Shown piece by piece: positions 1-8,767 of a stretch of DNA of 41,705 nt. The notes below the pieces were generated by a model. That model saw only the letters and a program-made list of their open reading frames with translations, did no database searches and was not told the DNA's origin. The position numbers and the translations under genes were made by a program. The stretch spans positions 1 to 41,705 of the forward strand of contig JAEPMA010000018.1 in the NCBI GenBank assembly GCA_017644185.1. Reading direction: 5' to 3'. How positions within the stretch are numbered: the first letter of the stretch is position 1; each line of letters opens with the position of its first letter. This DNA is from Rhodospirillales bacterium (GTDB taxonomy: Bacteria > Pseudomonadota > Alphaproteobacteria > Rhodospirillales > Casp-alpha2).

Positions 1-376
<376 letters not shown>

Positions 377-382
377 CTATGA

Positions 383-697
383 TTAGGCAGCTTTTTTCTT
401 GGCAGCGGATTTTTCGATCACGCCAAGAATGTCTGATTCTTTCATGATGATGAGGTCTTCCCCATCAATCTTGACCTCGGTACCGGACCACTTGCCAAAC
501 AGCACGTGATCGCCGGCTTTGACGTCGAGCGGCGAAACCTTGCCGTCTTCCGACTTGTGACCGGCGCCGACGGCGACGATGACGCCTTCCATCGGTTTTT
601 CCTGTGCGGTATCGGGAATGATGATCCCACCCGCGGTCTTTTCCTCCTGCTCGACGCGCCTTACCAGCACGCGATCATGCAAAGGCCTGAATGCCAT
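383..697 (-). CDS. groES: Co-chaperonin GroES
   Basis: A 104-residue co-chaperonin that caps GroEL. The N-terminus [14 protein letters not shown] and the mobile-loop region [11 protein letters not shown] are typical of the family, as is the length. The open frame continues upstream to 886, but the ATG at 697 is preceded by a strong AGGAGG ribosome site and matches the family start, so the longer version was rejected. The C-terminus is slightly extended with a Lys/Ala-rich tail (SAAKKKAA). It is the first gene of the groESL operon, downstream of a perfect CIRCE element. Confidence 0.98.
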   Translation of the reverse strand: MAFRPLHDRVLVRRVEQEEKTAGGIIIPDTAQEKPMEGVIVAVGAGHKSEDGKVSPLDVKAGDHVLFGKWSGTEVKIDGEDLIIMKESDILGVIEKSAAKKKAA

Positions 698-740
698 GTT
701 CGTTCCTCCTTGAACAAGCGAACGTGAGTTGTTGCATAGA

Positions 741-767
741 TTGGCACTCCAATCCTGAGAGTGCCAA
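741..767 (-). promoter_or_regulatory. CIRCE operator (HrcA binding site)
   Basis: A perfect inverted repeat TTGGCACTC-N9-GAGTGCCAA lies 44 bp upstream of the groES start. It differs from the classical CIRCE consensus TTAGCACTC-N9-GAGTGCTAA only by a symmetrical A-to-G/T-to-C change. It lies immediately downstream of the predicted -10 box, where the HrcA repressor would block groESL transcription. hrcA itself is not in the window. Confidence 0.93.
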
Positions 768-771
768 AGCG

Positions 772-799
772 TATTTAGCGCGGTTTCACGGCAGGTCAA
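772..799 (-). promoter_or_regulatory. Predicted groESL promoter
   Basis: On the minus strand TTGACC (799-794) and TAAATA (777-772) are separated by 16 bp and end 5 bp before the CIRCE element. The geometry fits a housekeeping-type promoter repressed by HrcA. The CTTGA core of the -35 box could also be read by sigma-32, whose gene is next door, but the CCCCAT-like -10 of sigma-32 promoters is not apparent. Inferred from motif and position only. Confidence 0.6.
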
Positions 800-953
800 G
801 CCAGAAAGTCCGCTTTTTTTACGCGGTCTTTCGCAAATTAGCAGCACTCTACCACAAAGGCTGACAAGCCATTGAAAATTAAGCATTTTTTATTGCGTCA
901 AATTCTGAACGGCTGCAGAATTATTGCAATACAACGTTTTGAAAGGAGACCGA

Positions 954-1244
954 ATGTTACCCGACAACACAGGCCCTTCCGGACAATCGTTCCTGGACCA
1001 ACTCGCCGGTTACAGGCTCACCACCGCGCAGATTTGCTACCATCTGCCCGACTATCCGCAGTTGTTGCAGGAATTCATTTGGCAACAACTGGATGTTGCC
1101 CCGGAGTTCCCGCAGCTTAGAAAATTCTTGGATTTCTGGGAAAAGCGAATAGACGGACGTCTTCACTCCGTCACGATCGCTTCGGCGGAGCTTGTTAGCC
1201 CCGCCGAACTCAGGATGGCCGACGGCATGTTCGCCGTCCAATAG
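954..1244 (+). CDS. usg: Usg family protein
   Basis: A 96-residue small protein of the alphaproteobacterial Usg-like family, whose biochemical function is unknown. Recognised from the pattern YRLTTAQICYHLPDYP, then WQ.LD.APEFP.LRKFLDFWE, then a C-terminal LHSVTIA.AELVSPAELR. The open frame begins at 924, but ATG 954 has a good GAAAGGAGA ribosome site with proper spacing, so it is preferred. It is transcribed away from groESL and converges on rpoH (6-bp gap). The C-terminus SPAELRMADGMFAVQ matches the family end, so the gene appears complete. Confidence 0.85.
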   Translation: MLPDNTGPSGQSFLDQLAGYRLTTAQICYHLPDYPQLLQEFIWQQLDVAPEFPQLRKFLDFWEKRIDGRLHSVTIASAELVSPAELRMADGMFAVQ

Positions 1245-1250
1245 GTTGCC

Positions 1251-2135
1251 CTAAGCCGCCGAAGCCTGCATCGCCTCGGCGCGGACCAATTTCTGGATCT
1301 TATCGAACGCACGCACCTCAAGCTGGCGGATGCGTTCACGGCTGATGCCATACTGCTCACCCAACTCCTCAAGGGTAACTGGGTCATCCTTCAAGCGCCG
1401 TTCAATCAGGATGTGGCGTTCACGCTCAGGCAGTTCCGCCAACGCCCGCTCGAGCATCCCCGAGCGAACCGACATTTCTTCACTTGCACCAACCAGCGAT
1501 TCCGGGTTCGGCCGCTCGTCAACAAGCGTATCCTGGAATTCCGCGGCCCCGTCCTCGGTCTGCGAAAGCGGTGCGTTCAGCGACAGATCGCGCGAATGCA
1601 GGCGGCGGTTCATGTGCTGAACCTCTTCCTCGGTGGCGCCCACAGCTTCTGAGATCATGCCGGCCTGCTCGTCGCTCAACTCACCATTGTCATAAATCTT
1701 GAGCTGGTTCTTCATGCGGCGGAGCGAGAAGAACAACTTCTTCTGCGAGGCAACAGTACCCATTTTGACCATCGACCAGGATTTAAGCACGTACTCGGTG
1801 ATCGATGCTTTGATCCACCAGATCGCATAGGTGGAGAGGCGGAACCCCTTGTCCGGGTCGAACTTTTTGACCGCCTTCATGAGCCCGATATTGCCTTCAG
1901 AAATCAAGTCAGCCACCGGCAGCCCATAGCCGCGATACCCCATCGCAATCTTGGCGACAAGCCGCAGATGCGAGGTCACTAACTGATGCGCAGCATCGAC
2001 GTCACCTTCGTCACGCAGACGGTAGGCGAACATGTACTCCTCTTCTTTCTCAAGAATCGGAAATTTCCAGATTTCCTGGAGATACCGCGACAAACCATTT
2101 TCGCTCGTCAGTGCGGGAAGCGTCATGCTGGACAT
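1251..2135 (-). CDS. rpoH: RNA polymerase sigma-32 factor RpoH
   Basis: A 294-residue heat-shock sigma factor. Region 2 is visible at residues 50-120 (HLRLVAKIA, LISEGNIGLMKAVKKFDP, STYAIWWIKASITEYVL), the diagnostic RpoH box QKKLFFSLRR at 131-140, and region 4 near the C-terminus (LEELGEQYGISRERIRQLEVRA). The frame is open to 2231, but ATG 2135 begins the conserved part and is preceded by an AGAGGA ribosome site. A long leader separates the gene from its predicted promoter at 2380-2409, leaving room for translational control of the sort known for sigma-32 genes. It should drive heat-shock genes such as the adjacent groESL. Confidence 0.95.
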   Translation of the reverse strand: MSSMTLPALTSENGLSRYLQEIWKFPILEKEEEYMFAYRLRDEGDVDAAHQLVTSHLRLVAKIAMGYRGYGLPVADLISEGNIGLMKAVKKFDPDKGFRLSTYAIWWIKASITEYVLKSWSMVKMGTVASQKKLFFSLRRMKNQLKIYDNGELSDEQAGMISEAVGATEEEVQHMNRRLHSRDLSLNAPLSQTEDGAAEFQDTLVDERPNPESLVGASEEMSVRSGMLERALAELPERERHILIERRLKDDPVTLEELGEQYGISRERIRQLEVRAFDKIQKLVRAEAMQASAA

Positions 2136-2202
2136 GTTTATGATCCTCTTTCCTGTCTTAACCGGCCTGAATGAAGCACCGTAAATTCCGACATACCGAA
2201 AC

Positions 2203-2228
2203 CCGGACCACGTAAAAACGCGGGCCGG
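2203..2228 (-). promoter_or_regulatory. Hairpin in the rpoH mRNA leader
   Basis: Arms of 10 nt (CCGGCCCGCG and CGTGGTCCGG in minus-strand sense) flank a six-base loop. Eight pairs are Watson-Crick, one is G-U and one is a mismatch. It lies 68 nt upstream of the rpoH start and just after the stop of a possible 12-codon leader ORF. No U-tract follows, so it is not a terminator. A role in translational or temperature control is an inference. Confidence 0.45.
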
Positions 2229-2241
2229 CAAACGGTCACCA

Positions 2242-2280
2242 TCAATTCTGGTTGTGCGGAATCTTCAGAAAGAACTTCAT
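2242..2280 (-). CDS. Possible 12-codon leader peptide upstream of rpoH
   Basis: ATG at 2280 starts MKFFLKIPHNQN followed by TGA. It is preceded by GGAGGATGAGG, the strongest ribosome-site-like sequence in the leader, with GAGG 2 nt from the ATG and GGAGG 8 nt from it. The ORF lies between the predicted promoter (2380-2409) and rpoH. I do not recognise the peptide. Chance occurrence is possible because it is so short; the Shine-Dalgarno sequence is the main support. Confidence 0.4.
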   Translation of the reverse strand: MKFFLKIPHNQN

Positions 2281-2379
2281 GGCCTCATCCTCCAATAGAG
2301 CAACGTAGCCTTTGTTGCGGGTTCACTACTGTCTAACCCATTTGGCGAGCCCCAGTCGGGCACCCCCCATTACCTGACC

Positions 2380-2409
2380 TTTATACTCGGTAATTATCAA
2401 TTTTGTCAA
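2380..2409 (-). promoter_or_regulatory. Predicted sigma-70 promoter of rpoH
   Basis: The minus strand carries a consensus -35 TTGACA (2409-2404) and -10 TATAAA (2385-2380) with an 18-bp spacer, a near-canonical housekeeping promoter. Transcription would start about 240 nt upstream of the rpoH ATG, giving a long 5' leader. Confidence 0.75.
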
Positions 2410-2562
2410 GGAAATCCCGTATTTCCCCAGAGGTCACGTTACAAATTCGTAATACATAACAGCACGTTAAGCGCCTGCAGCCTGGAGATTAATATAAATA
2501 ACTGTTTTCTTTTGATATTTTATTATTTTAACTATATATTTATGTATTTTATGGGAAAAAGA
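2410..2562. other. AT-rich spacer between rpoH promoter and mlaA terminator
   Basis: Part of the only gene-free stretch over 300 bases in the window (2136-2599). The segment 2485-2555 is strongly AT-rich with T and A runs, unlike the GC-rich surroundings. It could act as an UP-element-like region for the rpoH promoter or simply hold the U-tract of the mlaA terminator. I see no gene in it. Confidence 0.5.
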
Positions 2563-2586
2563 AAACCGGCCACCGACGGCCGGTTT
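2563..2586 (-). terminator. Rho-independent terminator of mlaA
   Basis: A perfect 9-bp stem (AAACCGGCC / GGCCGGTTT) with a six-base loop lies 13 nt after the mlaA stop. In minus-strand sense it is followed by a TTTTCTTTTT-type run. This would end mlaA transcription before the rpoH promoter region. Confidence 0.85.
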
Positions 2587-2599
2587 CTTGAAGCAACTT

Positions 2600-3517
2600 T
2601 TATTTTACGCCGGCGATAGAACCATTGGTATCCGGTGCAAAGTTTAGGTCGTAGTTGGGGATTTGCGGGAGATCCTCTTCGCGACCGTTGGAAATCTCCG
2701 TTTGGCGCTTTTGACGGTACAGACTGCGGATCGCCGCGTAATAGTCCACCGACGTCTTTTTGATCTGCTCCAACTCGTCGACGAGACCTGCATATTCGTC
2801 CACGGCAGACACCCCTGTACGCGCCCAGGACTCCGCATCCCGATCGGTGTTGGAGAGATAAAGCCCCAGCGGATCGAAAAACGGATCGACAACATATTTA
2901 CCGATTGCATCGCGCGGATTGGACGGTCCAAGCAGCGGAAGCACAAGGTAGAGCCCTTCGCCAAAGCCGTACACACCAAGTGTTTGACCGAAATCCTCTT
3001 CATGCTCTTCGAGGCCGATCGCACTCGCCATATCGGCGATACCGCCAATCCCACCGATGGTATTGACCACAAACCGCGCAACAGTCGTCAGCGCACGATC
3101 AACCTCCAACTGGAGGAGATCGTTAACGAAGGTCACGGGGGAGGCAAGATTGTCGATCACATTACCAAGCCCCGCACGTACGGTCGCAGGTAGCACCGTG
3201 TTGTAGGTCTTGGCGACGGGCGTCAATACTGCGGCATAAACAACCTCGTTGAACTCGAAAATCACCCGGTTCACCGGCTCAAGCGGGTCGCCCAGATCAT
3301 CTTCAGCCGTCGTCGCCTGCGCCAACAGGGTTTGCTGCTGCGGCAAAGCCATCGCGGGTACCTCCGCGATTTGCGTGTCGATCACCGCAGTCGGATGCGC
3401 AGATCCACCAAACGGCTCGAGAGCGTCCTCGTAATCAGCTAACGCAGGGCCGCTCAGAGCGAGCCCGGCACCAACAATCAACGCGAAACAAGAATTGGGG
3501 ATGTACAGTGCGCGCAT
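2600..3517 (-). CDS. mlaA: MlaA/VacJ family outer-membrane lipid-asymmetry protein
   Basis: A 305-residue protein of the MlaA (VacJ) family, which removes mislocalised phospholipids from the outer leaflet of the outer membrane and passes them to the periplasmic carrier MlaC. Family signatures are DPLEPVNRVIFEFN, the RFVVNTIGGIGG segment, EDFGQTLGVYG, GLYLVLPLLGPSNPRDAIG and the Y...R..... DREAESW-like region (TDRDAESWAR). The start at 3517 gives an N-terminal signal peptide ending near GPALA-DYED; the longer frame to 3754 lacks a better start. Oddly, no lipobox cysteine follows the hydrophobic segment, although enterobacterial MlaA is a lipoprotein. It is divergent from two MlaC-like genes. 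Confidence 0.92.
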   Translation of the reverse strand: MRALYIPNSCFALIVGAGLALSGPALADYEDALEPFGGSAHPTAVIDTQIAEVPAMALPQQQTLLAQATTAEDDLGDPLEPVNRVIFEFNEVVYAAVLTPVAKTYNTVLPATVRAGLGNVIDNLASPVTFVNDLLQLEVDRALTTVARFVVNTIGGIGGIADMASAIGLEEHEEDFGQTLGVYGFGEGLYLVLPLLGPSNPRDAIGKYVVDPFFDPLGLYLSNTDRDAESWARTGVSAVDEYAGLVDELEQIKKTSVDYYAAIRSLYRQKRQTEISNGREEDLPQIPNYDLNFAPDTNGSIAGVK

Positions 3518-3741
3518 CGGCTTCCAGTTCGTTATTTTCGCTTTTGGACAAACACCCGACGGCGCCCCAACAAGCGACCCACCTCCGTAGCTTTTTACCC
3601 GGTTCAATGCCGGACGGGCAACATGATTGTGACCTTTTCCACATAACTGTGGCATTTTTGTCATCCAACCTTGAAAACAGTATGTTAACGGCTGCTCGGG
3701 AATATGATTTACTCGGAATAACAAGGGGGTTGTCGGAGAAC

Positions 3742-4350
3742 ATGCGTCTACCAAAAGTGATATCCTGCACGATTCTGGTCTTGCTTCTTGCCGGGCTGCC
3801 CGGGCGCACTTGGGCCGGCCCCGCCAGCGATCTCGTCTCCGATTTTCAGAAAGGCCTGATCGCCGTCATGAAAGACGCCAAAACGCTTGGCGTCAAAGGC
3901 CGGTACGAACGTCTCGAACCTCTTGTAAAAGGCACGTTTCACCTGAGTCTGATGGCTGGCCTGTCCGCCGGCGAACATTGGCAGACGGCCAATGAAGACC
4001 AGCGCAAACGCCTCGTCGCCGCATTCACCCGCATGAGCATCGCCACCTTAGCCACTTTGTTCAACGGATATTCAGGGGAGTCCTTTCAAGTCGTCGGTGA
4101 GCGTGACGGGCCTCAACAGATCGTTTTCGTGGATACCGTGTTGAAGTCATCCGGACGGGACAGCGATGTCCAGATTTCCTATGTCGCCCGCCAATTCGGC
4201 CAATACTGGCAGTTGATCGACGTTATCGTCGACGGCGGCATCAGTGAACTTAAGGTCCGAATCTCAGAATATCGCCAGACTCTCAAATCAGGCGGCGTCG
4301 AAGCGCTAATCAAGCTGCTTGAGGGAAAATCCAACGACCTCCTCGCCTAA
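3742..4350 (+). CDS. MlaC/Ttg2D-family periplasmic lipid carrier (copy 1)
   Basis: A 202-residue secreted protein of the MlaC/toluene-tolerance Ttg2D family (HpnM-like), expected to ferry lipids across the periplasm. It has an N-terminal signal peptide (VISCTILVLLLAGLPGRTWA-G). The family core includes the helix-rich N-half, the strand segment QIVFVDTVL, YVARQFGQYWQLIDVIVDGGISELKVRISEY and the C-terminal SGGVEALIKLL. ATG 3742 has GGAGAAC just upstream; the frame is open to 3508 but lacks a better start. It is followed 63 bp later by a paralogue, and no MlaD, MlaE or MlaF gene is adjacent. Confidence 0.8.
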   Translation: MRLPKVISCTILVLLLAGLPGRTWAGPASDLVSDFQKGLIAVMKDAKTLGVKGRYERLEPLVKGTFHLSLMAGLSAGEHWQTANEDQRKRLVAAFTRMSIATLATLFNGYSGESFQVVGERDGPQQIVFVDTVLKSSGRDSDVQISYVARQFGQYWQLIDVIVDGGISELKVRISEYRQTLKSGGVEALIKLLEGKSNDLLA

Positions 4351-4413
4351 CCCAACTGCCCTATTACTGCCTTTTTCAGAATAGATACTCGTTAAATAAT
4401 TAAAGGAGCAGGC

Positions 4414-5013
4414 ATGCGCTTTACCGCACGCACCCTATTGTTGGCCCTGAGCTTACTTTTCTCGCCCGATGTTGCTCTGGCTGCTCCCGCGGACATCGTT
4501 GAAACCTATCACAATCAACTAATTCAAGCCGTGGACGAAACTCACGGTCAATCCGATGAGGTGCGTTTCAAAAGACTTGCGCCAGCCATGGATGCCGCTT
4601 TCGATTTCGAAAGCATGATCAAAACGATCGCGGGATCTTACTGGCAAAAAGCCTCTCCCGATGCGCGCGAAGGACTGTTGCGCGCGTTCCGACGTATCAG
4701 CATCGCGACCTACGCCGATCAGTTTGGCGGAATGACGGACGGCGCGTTTGACGTCAAAGGTACGCGAGACGGACCTCGCGGCCTTAAACTCGTCGATAGC
4801 CAGCTGAAAACAGCGAGCGAGTCGGTAAAGATGACCTATGTGGTCCGGGATAAAGGGGGGGCGTGGCAGATCATCGACGTCCTGCTTAAAGGGGGCATCA
4901 GCGAACTCGCCGTTCGCGCGTCCGAATATTCCAACATTTTAAAAAGCGGCGGTGTCGAAGGGTTGACTTCGACACTGAACGATCAGGCGGTATCGCTCCT
5001 GAAAACGAACTAA
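4414..5013 (+). CDS. MlaC/Ttg2D-family periplasmic lipid carrier (copy 2)
   Basis: A 199-residue paralogue of the preceding gene. It has a signal peptide ending near DVALA-APAD and the family C-half YVVRDKGGAWQIIDVLLKGG, SELAVRASEYSNILKSGGVEGL. Start ATG 4414 is supported by AAAGGAG eight bases upstream. The two copies are clearly homologous but divergent, which argues for an old duplication with different cargo or partners rather than a recent copy. Its stop overlaps by 4 bp, tail to tail, with the HpnL-like gene. Confidence 0.82.
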   Translation: MRFTARTLLLALSLLFSPDVALAAPADIVETYHNQLIQAVDETHGQSDEVRFKRLAPAMDAAFDFESMIKTIAGSYWQKASPDAREGLLRAFRRISIATYADQFGGMTDGAFDVKGTRDGPRGLKLVDSQLKTASESVKMTYVVRDKGGAWQIIDVLLKGGISELAVRASEYSNILKSGGVEGLTSTLNDQAVSLLKTN

Positions 5014-6014
5014 CGCTCTCTGTGATCCGCATCCAAGTTCTTCAATCCGGTGGGATATAGCGTCCAGGCGACAAGCCCCAATACGATCCAGCTAACCTCA
5101 CGAATTCTGCGCACGGCTGCGCAAGCGAGACCAAGGTGAGGCGCTCCTGTAATCGCCGTCGTGACGACGACAAATGCACCTTCCTGCGCCCCTATACCGA
5201 GTGGAATAAAGAAGATCGCGGCCCGAATCATCTGGGCAAGCGCCTCCATCATCCATGCATCCGACCAAGAAATCTCGTGGCCCAGGAAGTGGAACGTCAG
5301 ATAAATCTCAACGACACCCAGTACCCAATTGATGAAAGCCAACAGAAGTGCCGCCGACAATCGGCCGCCGTTTCGGGTATAAAACTCGACGAACCGACGG
5401 TCGAGGTCTTCGACCACCTTGATGGCACCGGCTGCGCGTTCGACCCACGTATGGCCGCTAAATTTGGCCATCAACCAACTCGATACCCGGTAGCGCTGGA
5501 TAGCAAACAACAGCACCGTCCCGATGGTCAGCAATGCCAATCCGACGCTTGACGTCACCGTCAAGCCGCCGCCTATGTCCTCGGACACCGTCATAAACGC
5601 AAACCCGATGATCAGGAACAAGATCAGGGCGATCATATTCACGGTACGCGCCATGACGATCGATGCGGATGCCTCGGTATAGCTCACCCCGTAACGCCGT
5701 TTCAGGATGACCGCCTTGACCGGCTCCCCCGCGAAGCCACCAGCCGGAATGACATTGTTAAAGGCCTCCCCGGCGAGTCGAACGATGAAGGTGCGACGGA
5801 TCCATGCCGGCGTTACCGGCAAAGACGTCAAGATCAGGAGCCAAGAGACCGAGTCGCCCAAAAACGCGAGAAAATAAACGAAGATGACGATCGCAATGCC
5901 CGTCAGGCCGACTTGGGCAACCAATCCGGCGACATCCCCGAGATCGATGTCCTTCGCAATGAAATACAAGAGCACGCAGCCGGCGAGCAAAGAGATGAAT
6001 TTCCAGATATTCAT
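5010..6014 (-). CDS. hpnL: HpnL-like flippase-domain integral membrane protein
   Basis: A 334-residue polytopic membrane protein of the lysylphosphatidylglycerol-synthase-TM/UPF0104 (flippase-like) family. About eight hydrophobic helices are visible, and the typical conserved features are the loop with AGGFAGEPVKAVILKRRYG and the C-terminal FFIPLGIGAQEGAFVV. In hopanoid producers a member of this family, HpnL, accompanies hpnN; here it directly follows hpnN, which is the main reason for the symbol. The ATG at 6014 lies 4 nt after the hpnN stop with a GAGGAAG ribosome site; starts at 6038 or 6035 would overlap hpnN. Lipid translocation is an inference. Confidence 0.7.
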   Translation of the reverse strand: MNIWKFISLLAGCVLLYFIAKDIDLGDVAGLVAQVGLTGIAIVIFVYFLAFLGDSVSWLLILTSLPVTPAWIRRTFIVRLAGEAFNNVIPAGGFAGEPVKAVILKRRYGVSYTEASASIVMARTVNMIALILFLIIGFAFMTVSEDIGGGLTVTSSVGLALLTIGTVLLFAIQRYRVSSWLMAKFSGHTWVERAAGAIKVVEDLDRRFVEFYTRNGGRLSAALLLAFINWVLGVVEIYLTFHFLGHEISWSDAWMMEALAQMIRAAIFFIPLGIGAQEGAFVVVTTAITGAPHLGLACAAVRRIREVSWIVLGLVAWTLYPTGLKNLDADHRER

Positions 6015-6018
6015 CTCT

Positions 6019-8646
6019 TCACGCTTCCTCGCCATCACGGATGAAAAGCTGCATCAGCGCTGGCAAAAGAACCAGAATAGCGATCAAACTCAGCGAGATC
6101 GCAATGCTCAGCAGCAGCCCCATACTGGCCGTTCCCGGGTGGCCTGACAGCATGATCGAACCGAACGAACCAAGCGTCGTCAGCGCGCTCAGCATGACGG
6201 CTCTCGGTGTCGTTGTCGCCATGGCATCTTTGGCCGCTCCGCGCTGACGCATCACGATATGCACACCGAAATCCACGCTAAGCCCGAACAACAGGGGCAG
6301 CACGATAACGTTGGCAAAATTGAACGGAATATCGGCAATCGCCGAGACCGCCAAAGTCCAAAGGGCCGCGATGCAAACCGGTACGAAGATAAGCAGCACA
6401 TCACCGATGCGCCTCAGTACGAGCCAGAGTACGATGCTGACCCCTGCCAGAGAAATCATCAACGCCATCCCGAACGCATCCAACACGGCACGGCCCGCCT
6501 CTACGATGACAACGGGAGCTCCGGTCGCGTTCGGCGCCACAGACTGCACCACCGCCACGTAATCGCGTAGTTTTTCAGGATTCCGAAGATCCTCCTTCGG
6601 CAGGATGTCCAGGCGCACCTGTCCATTGGCGCTTACATAGCGACGAGATAACTCTTCGGGAAGCGAGCCTAAATCGACACGTCCGGCCTCAAGCGCGACT
6701 GCAAGATCATTCAAACGACCAGGCAAATACCTGAACAATGCCTGATTGATCTCTGATGATGTTGTTTCGGCGTCAACCCCGCCCAGGACCGACGCCAGTC
6801 GGCTTGCCGCTTCACCGAGGACGGGGTGACTGGTGATTTGTTGCAGATGAGCCTGCACCGACTTGAACGCGGCGAGCAATTCTTCGTTGCTCAGCGCCAC
6901 CGTCCCCATAGGCGCATAAAACGCGGGTCCCAGAAACAGTGCCATACGGTCAATGGTGGCCAGCTTGATGTCCTGGTCTGCCGGCACAAGGGTGTGCACA
7001 CTGTCGACCCGATCAACGACGGACAGTACCTGCAATTCGGATATCAGTTTCTCCGCGCCCCCCTCATCCTCCACCAACACCTCAGCGGAGTATGGGTGGA
7101 TCGTACCATCCTCCATCAAATCGAACAGCGTCTCTACAGACGGTGCAGTCGGATCCTTCAGGTTCATGGGGTCGAAATCGAACCGTGCACCCGAAGCAAG
7201 CCACCCGGATACGACTGCGCTCAGCATCCCAACGATGACAATGGCGCGCGCCGCACCGCGCCGCTTGCCCCGTGATTGTTTGCCTCCGGCCCGGTCACCG
7301 AGCGCGGGCGGACGCCGGACCAAGAGTTTCAAAAGCGCCGGCAGTACCGTCAGGTTGCAGAACAGGGCCACGAACATGCCCACACCTGCAATCAGTCCCA
7401 GTTCCGCCAGACCAACATAACTCGTCGGAAGGAAAGAAAAGAAAGCGATTGCCGTCGTTATGGCGCAAACGGCGAGCGAACTGCCCACGCTTCGGCCTCC
7501 CTTAGAGAGTGCCTCGCCCCAAATCATAGTGCCGCCTGAATACTCAGACGCCCTTAATGCGAAATGGATACCAAAATCGACACTCAGTCCGACGAACAGA
7601 ACAGCAAAAGCGACCGAAATAAGGTTCAGCGATCCGAGCGCCAAAATCGCGAATGCCGCCGTCCACAAAAGTCCGATGATAAGCGTCAAGAACAATGACA
7701 TCATCACACCCGGGGATCGCAGCCCGATCAGCAACACCCCAATAACAATGGAAGCCGAGATGATCCCGGCCAGTCCCATGCCGACTTCCACGCTCTTGAG
7801 TTCATCACTCTCCAGTGCGGCGGATCCCGTCAGCCTGACCCGATAGCCCTCACCTGTCAGCCCCTGCTTTTCCGCGATGTCATGTATTGCATCACTCGCA
7901 CGGGAGGCGGGGTGCAAAGACCCATAATCGAGATTGGGACTCGTTTGTATCAGACGTCTTGCCGGACCTTCCTTGTCCGACATGCCCAGTATGACCTCAG
8001 ACCACACCAAGGCACTGTTATTGCCATCACGTACCTTTTCCGCGACATCCGCCATTCGAAGAAGGACCGATGCGGCCTCCGCCAGGGTCGCGCTCTCTCC
8101 CGCTTGCGAGAAGAGCGCCAGCATCTCCCCGAGCCCTGCCAGGTTCGGTTGTTGCCATAGCGTGCCAAGGAAGGGCTGTGCCGCGGCGAGCCGTGTCGAC
8201 AAGCTCTCTAGCTCGTCTGTATCCAGATAGAGCATCCCGTGCTTGCGCAGGAACGGGTCGGTTTCGGGCGAAAATACATTCTCGAAGACATCCGGCATGG
8301 TGCGCATTGCATCGACCATACGGCGAACAGCGTCATCTGCGGCATCCGCGTTCGGTGCCTCGACAACGACCAGAAGATTGTCGTCAAGCTGAGGGAACGC
8401 CGCGTCCAACTTGATCGCGTTTTGGCGGAACGCGAGATCGGCCGACAACATATCCTCGGTATCGGTATCAATCCGCAAATGGGTCGCGAGGTAAGTCGCC
8501 GCTAAAACGCTGACCAACAATACCGCAACCACCAATACAGGCGCCCGTCGTTGACATGCATCGACCCAGCGCTCGACAGCGTCGGCGAAAAGTCGGCTTA
8601 TTCCGGTTTCGGCCGCTGGCGGCACCCGGCTCTCCCGCCCGATCAA
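6019..8646 (-). CDS. hpnN: HpnN, hopanoid-associated RND/MMPL transporter
   Basis: An 875-residue RND-superfamily permease with two repeated halves, each a periplasmic domain followed by a membrane bundle. The conserved DFGIHF (first half) and DFGVHI (second half) segments within SVDFGxH motifs are typical of the MMPL/HpnN group. HpnN is known to move hopanoids from the inner to the outer membrane. The first codon at 8646 is TTG with no clear ribosome site; a GTG at 8625 preceded by GGGAG is a good alternative and would shorten the protein by seven residues. It is transcribed with the HpnL-like gene. Confidence 0.9.
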   Translation of the reverse strand: MIGRESRVPPAAETGISRLFADAVERWVDACQRRAPVLVVAVLLVSVLAATYLATHLRIDTDTEDMLSADLAFRQNAIKLDAAFPQLDDNLLVVVEAPNADAADDAVRRMVDAMRTMPDVFENVFSPETDPFLRKHGMLYLDTDELESLSTRLAAAQPFLGTLWQQPNLAGLGEMLALFSQAGESATLAEAASVLLRMADVAEKVRDGNNSALVWSEVILGMSDKEGPARRLIQTSPNLDYGSLHPASRASDAIHDIAEKQGLTGEGYRVRLTGSAALESDELKSVEVGMGLAGIISASIVIGVLLIGLRSPGVMMSLFLTLIIGLLWTAAFAILALGSLNLISVAFAVLFVGLSVDFGIHFALRASEYSGGTMIWGEALSKGGRSVGSSLAVCAITTAIAFFSFLPTSYVGLAELGLIAGVGMFVALFCNLTVLPALLKLLVRRPPALGDRAGGKQSRGKRRGAARAIVIVGMLSAVVSGWLASGARFDFDPMNLKDPTAPSVETLFDLMEDGTIHPYSAEVLVEDEGGAEKLISELQVLSVVDRVDSVHTLVPADQDIKLATIDRMALFLGPAFYAPMGTVALSNEELLAAFKSVQAHLQQITSHPVLGEAASRLASVLGGVDAETTSSEINQALFRYLPGRLNDLAVALEAGRVDLGSLPEELSRRYVSANGQVRLDILPKEDLRNPEKLRDYVAVVQSVAPNATGAPVVIVEAGRAVLDAFGMALMISLAGVSIVLWLVLRRIGDVLLIFVPVCIAALWTLAVSAIADIPFNFANVIVLPLLFGLSVDFGVHIVMRQRGAAKDAMATTTPRAVMLSALTTLGSFGSIMLSGHPGTASMGLLLSIAISLSLIAILVLLPALMQLFIRDGEEA

Positions 8647-8767
8647 GGCACTAGGGGCGTCTCAAGATAGCTCCCGGGCTTATACGAAGCGAACACGCCT
8701 TGAACAACCGTTCTTGACAGTTGGCACCCCGCCGCACACTTTCCGCCATCCCTTGAGGAGCACATCA

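Noticed and set aside
3518-3754. Longer mlaA reading frame starting at 3754
   Set aside because: It would put about 79 residues before a clear signal peptide and overlap the divergent MlaC-like start; the ATG at 3517 is preferred.
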